Positions 6,995 to 7,701 of a stretch of DNA of 7,701 bases are shown here, one piece after another (the stretch's first letter is position 1; every line of letters begins with the position of its first letter). The notes under the pieces are model-generated. The model was not told the DNA's origin, did not search any database, and worked only from the letters and a program-made list of their open reading frames with translations. The translations under genes and the position numbers were made by a program. The stretch comes from Neisseriaceae bacterium. Lineage in GTDB: Bacteria; Pseudomonadota; Gammaproteobacteria; Burkholderiales; UBA11063. Location of the stretch: NCBI GenBank assembly GCA_947470205.1, contig CANISK010000065.1, forward strand, positions 1 through 7,701, in the 5' to 3' direction.

Positions 6995-7618
6995 ATGGCT
7001 AGATACACAGGACCTAGATGCAAATTAATGCGTCGTGAAGGTTTAGACTTATCTTTAATTAGTGCTAGAAAAAGTGCTGATGTAAAGTGTAAATTAAATA
7101 CATTACCCGGACAGCATGGGGCTGCCAATACTGGTAAATTGTCAGATTTTGGTGTTCATTTACGTGAAAAACAAAAAATTCGTAGAATATATGGCGTATT
7201 AGAGCGTCAATTTAGAAAATATTTTTCAAAAGCTCATCAACAAAAAGGTTCTACTGGTGAAAATTTATTAAAATTGCTAGAATCAAGATTAGACAATGTG
7301 GTATTTCGTATGGGTTTTGGCTCTACAAGAGCCGAAGCAAGACAGATTGTATCACATAAATCAATTGCAGTAAATGGTAAATTAGTAAATATACCATCAT
7401 ACCTAGTAAAAGCAAATGATGTTGTAACTGTAGTTGAGAAATCAAAAAAACAAGTACGTATACAAGAATCCCTGTCGTTATCCGAACAAATTGGTTTTCC
7501 TTTGTGGGTAAGCGTGGATATAAAAAAAATGGAAGGAATCTTGAAAAACCTACCAGAGCGTACGGATTTATCTAATGATATCAATGAGCAGTTAGTAGTA
7601 GAGTTTTACTCCAAATAA
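6995..7618 (+). CDS. rpsD: 30S ribosomal protein S4
   Basis: S4 is a primary 16S rRNA binder nucleating 30S assembly; in the enteric paradigm it also represses the alpha operon, though no matching pseudoknot leader was identified here. The 207-residue product has the N-terminal domain with [20 protein letters not shown] (48-67), the S4 RNA-binding domain from about residue 97 ([20 protein letters not shown], then [10 protein letters not shown]) and the usual end [20 protein letters not shown] (6981-6987) overlaps the rpsK stop and is seven bases from the ATG, the strongest ribosome-binding site in the alpha part. Its TAA stop is also the first three bases of repeat copy 2. rpoA would be expected next, beyond the window. 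Confidence 0.99.
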   Translation: MARYTGPRCKLMRREGLDLSLISARKSADVKCKLNTLPGQHGAANTGKLSDFGVHLREKQKIRRIYGVLERQFRKYFSKAHQQKGSTGENLLKLLESRLDNVVFRMGFGSTRAEARQIVSHKSIAVNGKLVNIPSYLVKANDVVTVVEKSKKQVRIQESLSLSEQIGFPLWVSVDIKKMEGILKNLPERTDLSNDINEQLVVEFYSK

Positions 7619-7701
7619 TATATTTTTTGTCGTTAAAACCTGGACGTTGTTAAAAATAAAAAAATTATTCCTTATGGGCAGATAGTCCACTGCGTCATAA
7701 T
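7616..7701. repeat. ERIC-like palindromic element, copy 2 (cut by window end)
   Basis: This aligns without gaps to 6031-6094 for its first 64 bases, with about 49 identical by hand count. The best-kept blocks are TAATATA at the start, TGTTAAAAATAAAAAA (7648-7663) and TTCCT (7668-7672). After a one-base insertion at the apex it again matches through GCGTCATAA (7692-7700). The right arm lies beyond the window. It has the same orientation relative to transcription as copy 1. Its first bases are the rpsD stop codon. The apical stem is TGGGC/GTCCA (7675-7679, 7685-7689), different in sequence from copy 1 but still paired. Confidence 0.7.

Noticed and set aside
297..7584. Antisense open frames opposite rplN, rplE, rpsN, rplF, rplO, secY, rpsM and rpsD
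   Set aside because: They are mirror frames of strongly conserved genes, have no recognisable domains and no supporting start signals. One at 5902-6090 overlaps rpmJ and the palindrome and is equally unsupported.

Overview
The window is a stretch of the bacterial ribosomal-protein superoperon: the complete spc operon followed by the first part of the alpha operon, all on the + strand. The gene order is rplN, rplX, rplE, rpsN, rpsH, rplF, rplR, rpsE, rpmD, rplO, secY, infA, rpmJ, rpsM, rpsK, rpsD. All sixteen genes look intact and close to their families' normal lengths. The window ends where rpoA would be expected.

The DNA is AT-rich, roughly one third G+C by eye. infA lies between secY and rpmJ, L36 is the 37-residue form, S14 is the long single-Cys form with an N-terminus like that of betaproteobacteria, and L18 is 117 residues. 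From knowledge of these families this points to an AT-rich betaproteobacterium or close relative. No species is claimed.

Layout. Positions 1-204 are non-coding. They hold a short GC-rich inverted repeat resembling the neisserial dRS3 type (29-48), with half of another copy at the window edge. A strong sigma70-type promoter follows (71-99), then a roughly 100-nt leader with several possible stem-loops before rplN. Positions 205-4258 are ten tightly packed ribosomal-protein genes (gaps of 3-28 bases). secY (4296-5594), the translocon channel, follows a 37-base gap containing a small palindrome. infA (IF-1) is followed by a perfect 9-bp hairpin, then rpmJ. A 170-base gap then precedes rpsM, rpsK and rpsD.

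The least ordinary part is in the gaps of the distal half. The rpmJ-rpsM gap is mostly filled by an imperfect palindrome of about 134 bp (6032-6165). A second, diverged copy begins exactly at the rpsD stop codon and runs off the window (7616-7701). Between the two copies the apical stem has changed sequence while keeping its pairing, which suggests a family of transcribed, structured intergenic repeats, similar in kind to ERIC or NEMIS but not recognisably either one.

The genes act together: the ribosomal proteins build both subunits, IF-1 acts in initiation, and SecY is the membrane exit for nascent secreted and inner-membrane proteins, so growth-rate control of this transcript couples translation and export capacity. 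I found no accessory cargo or new protein system; the novelty, if any, is in the repeats.
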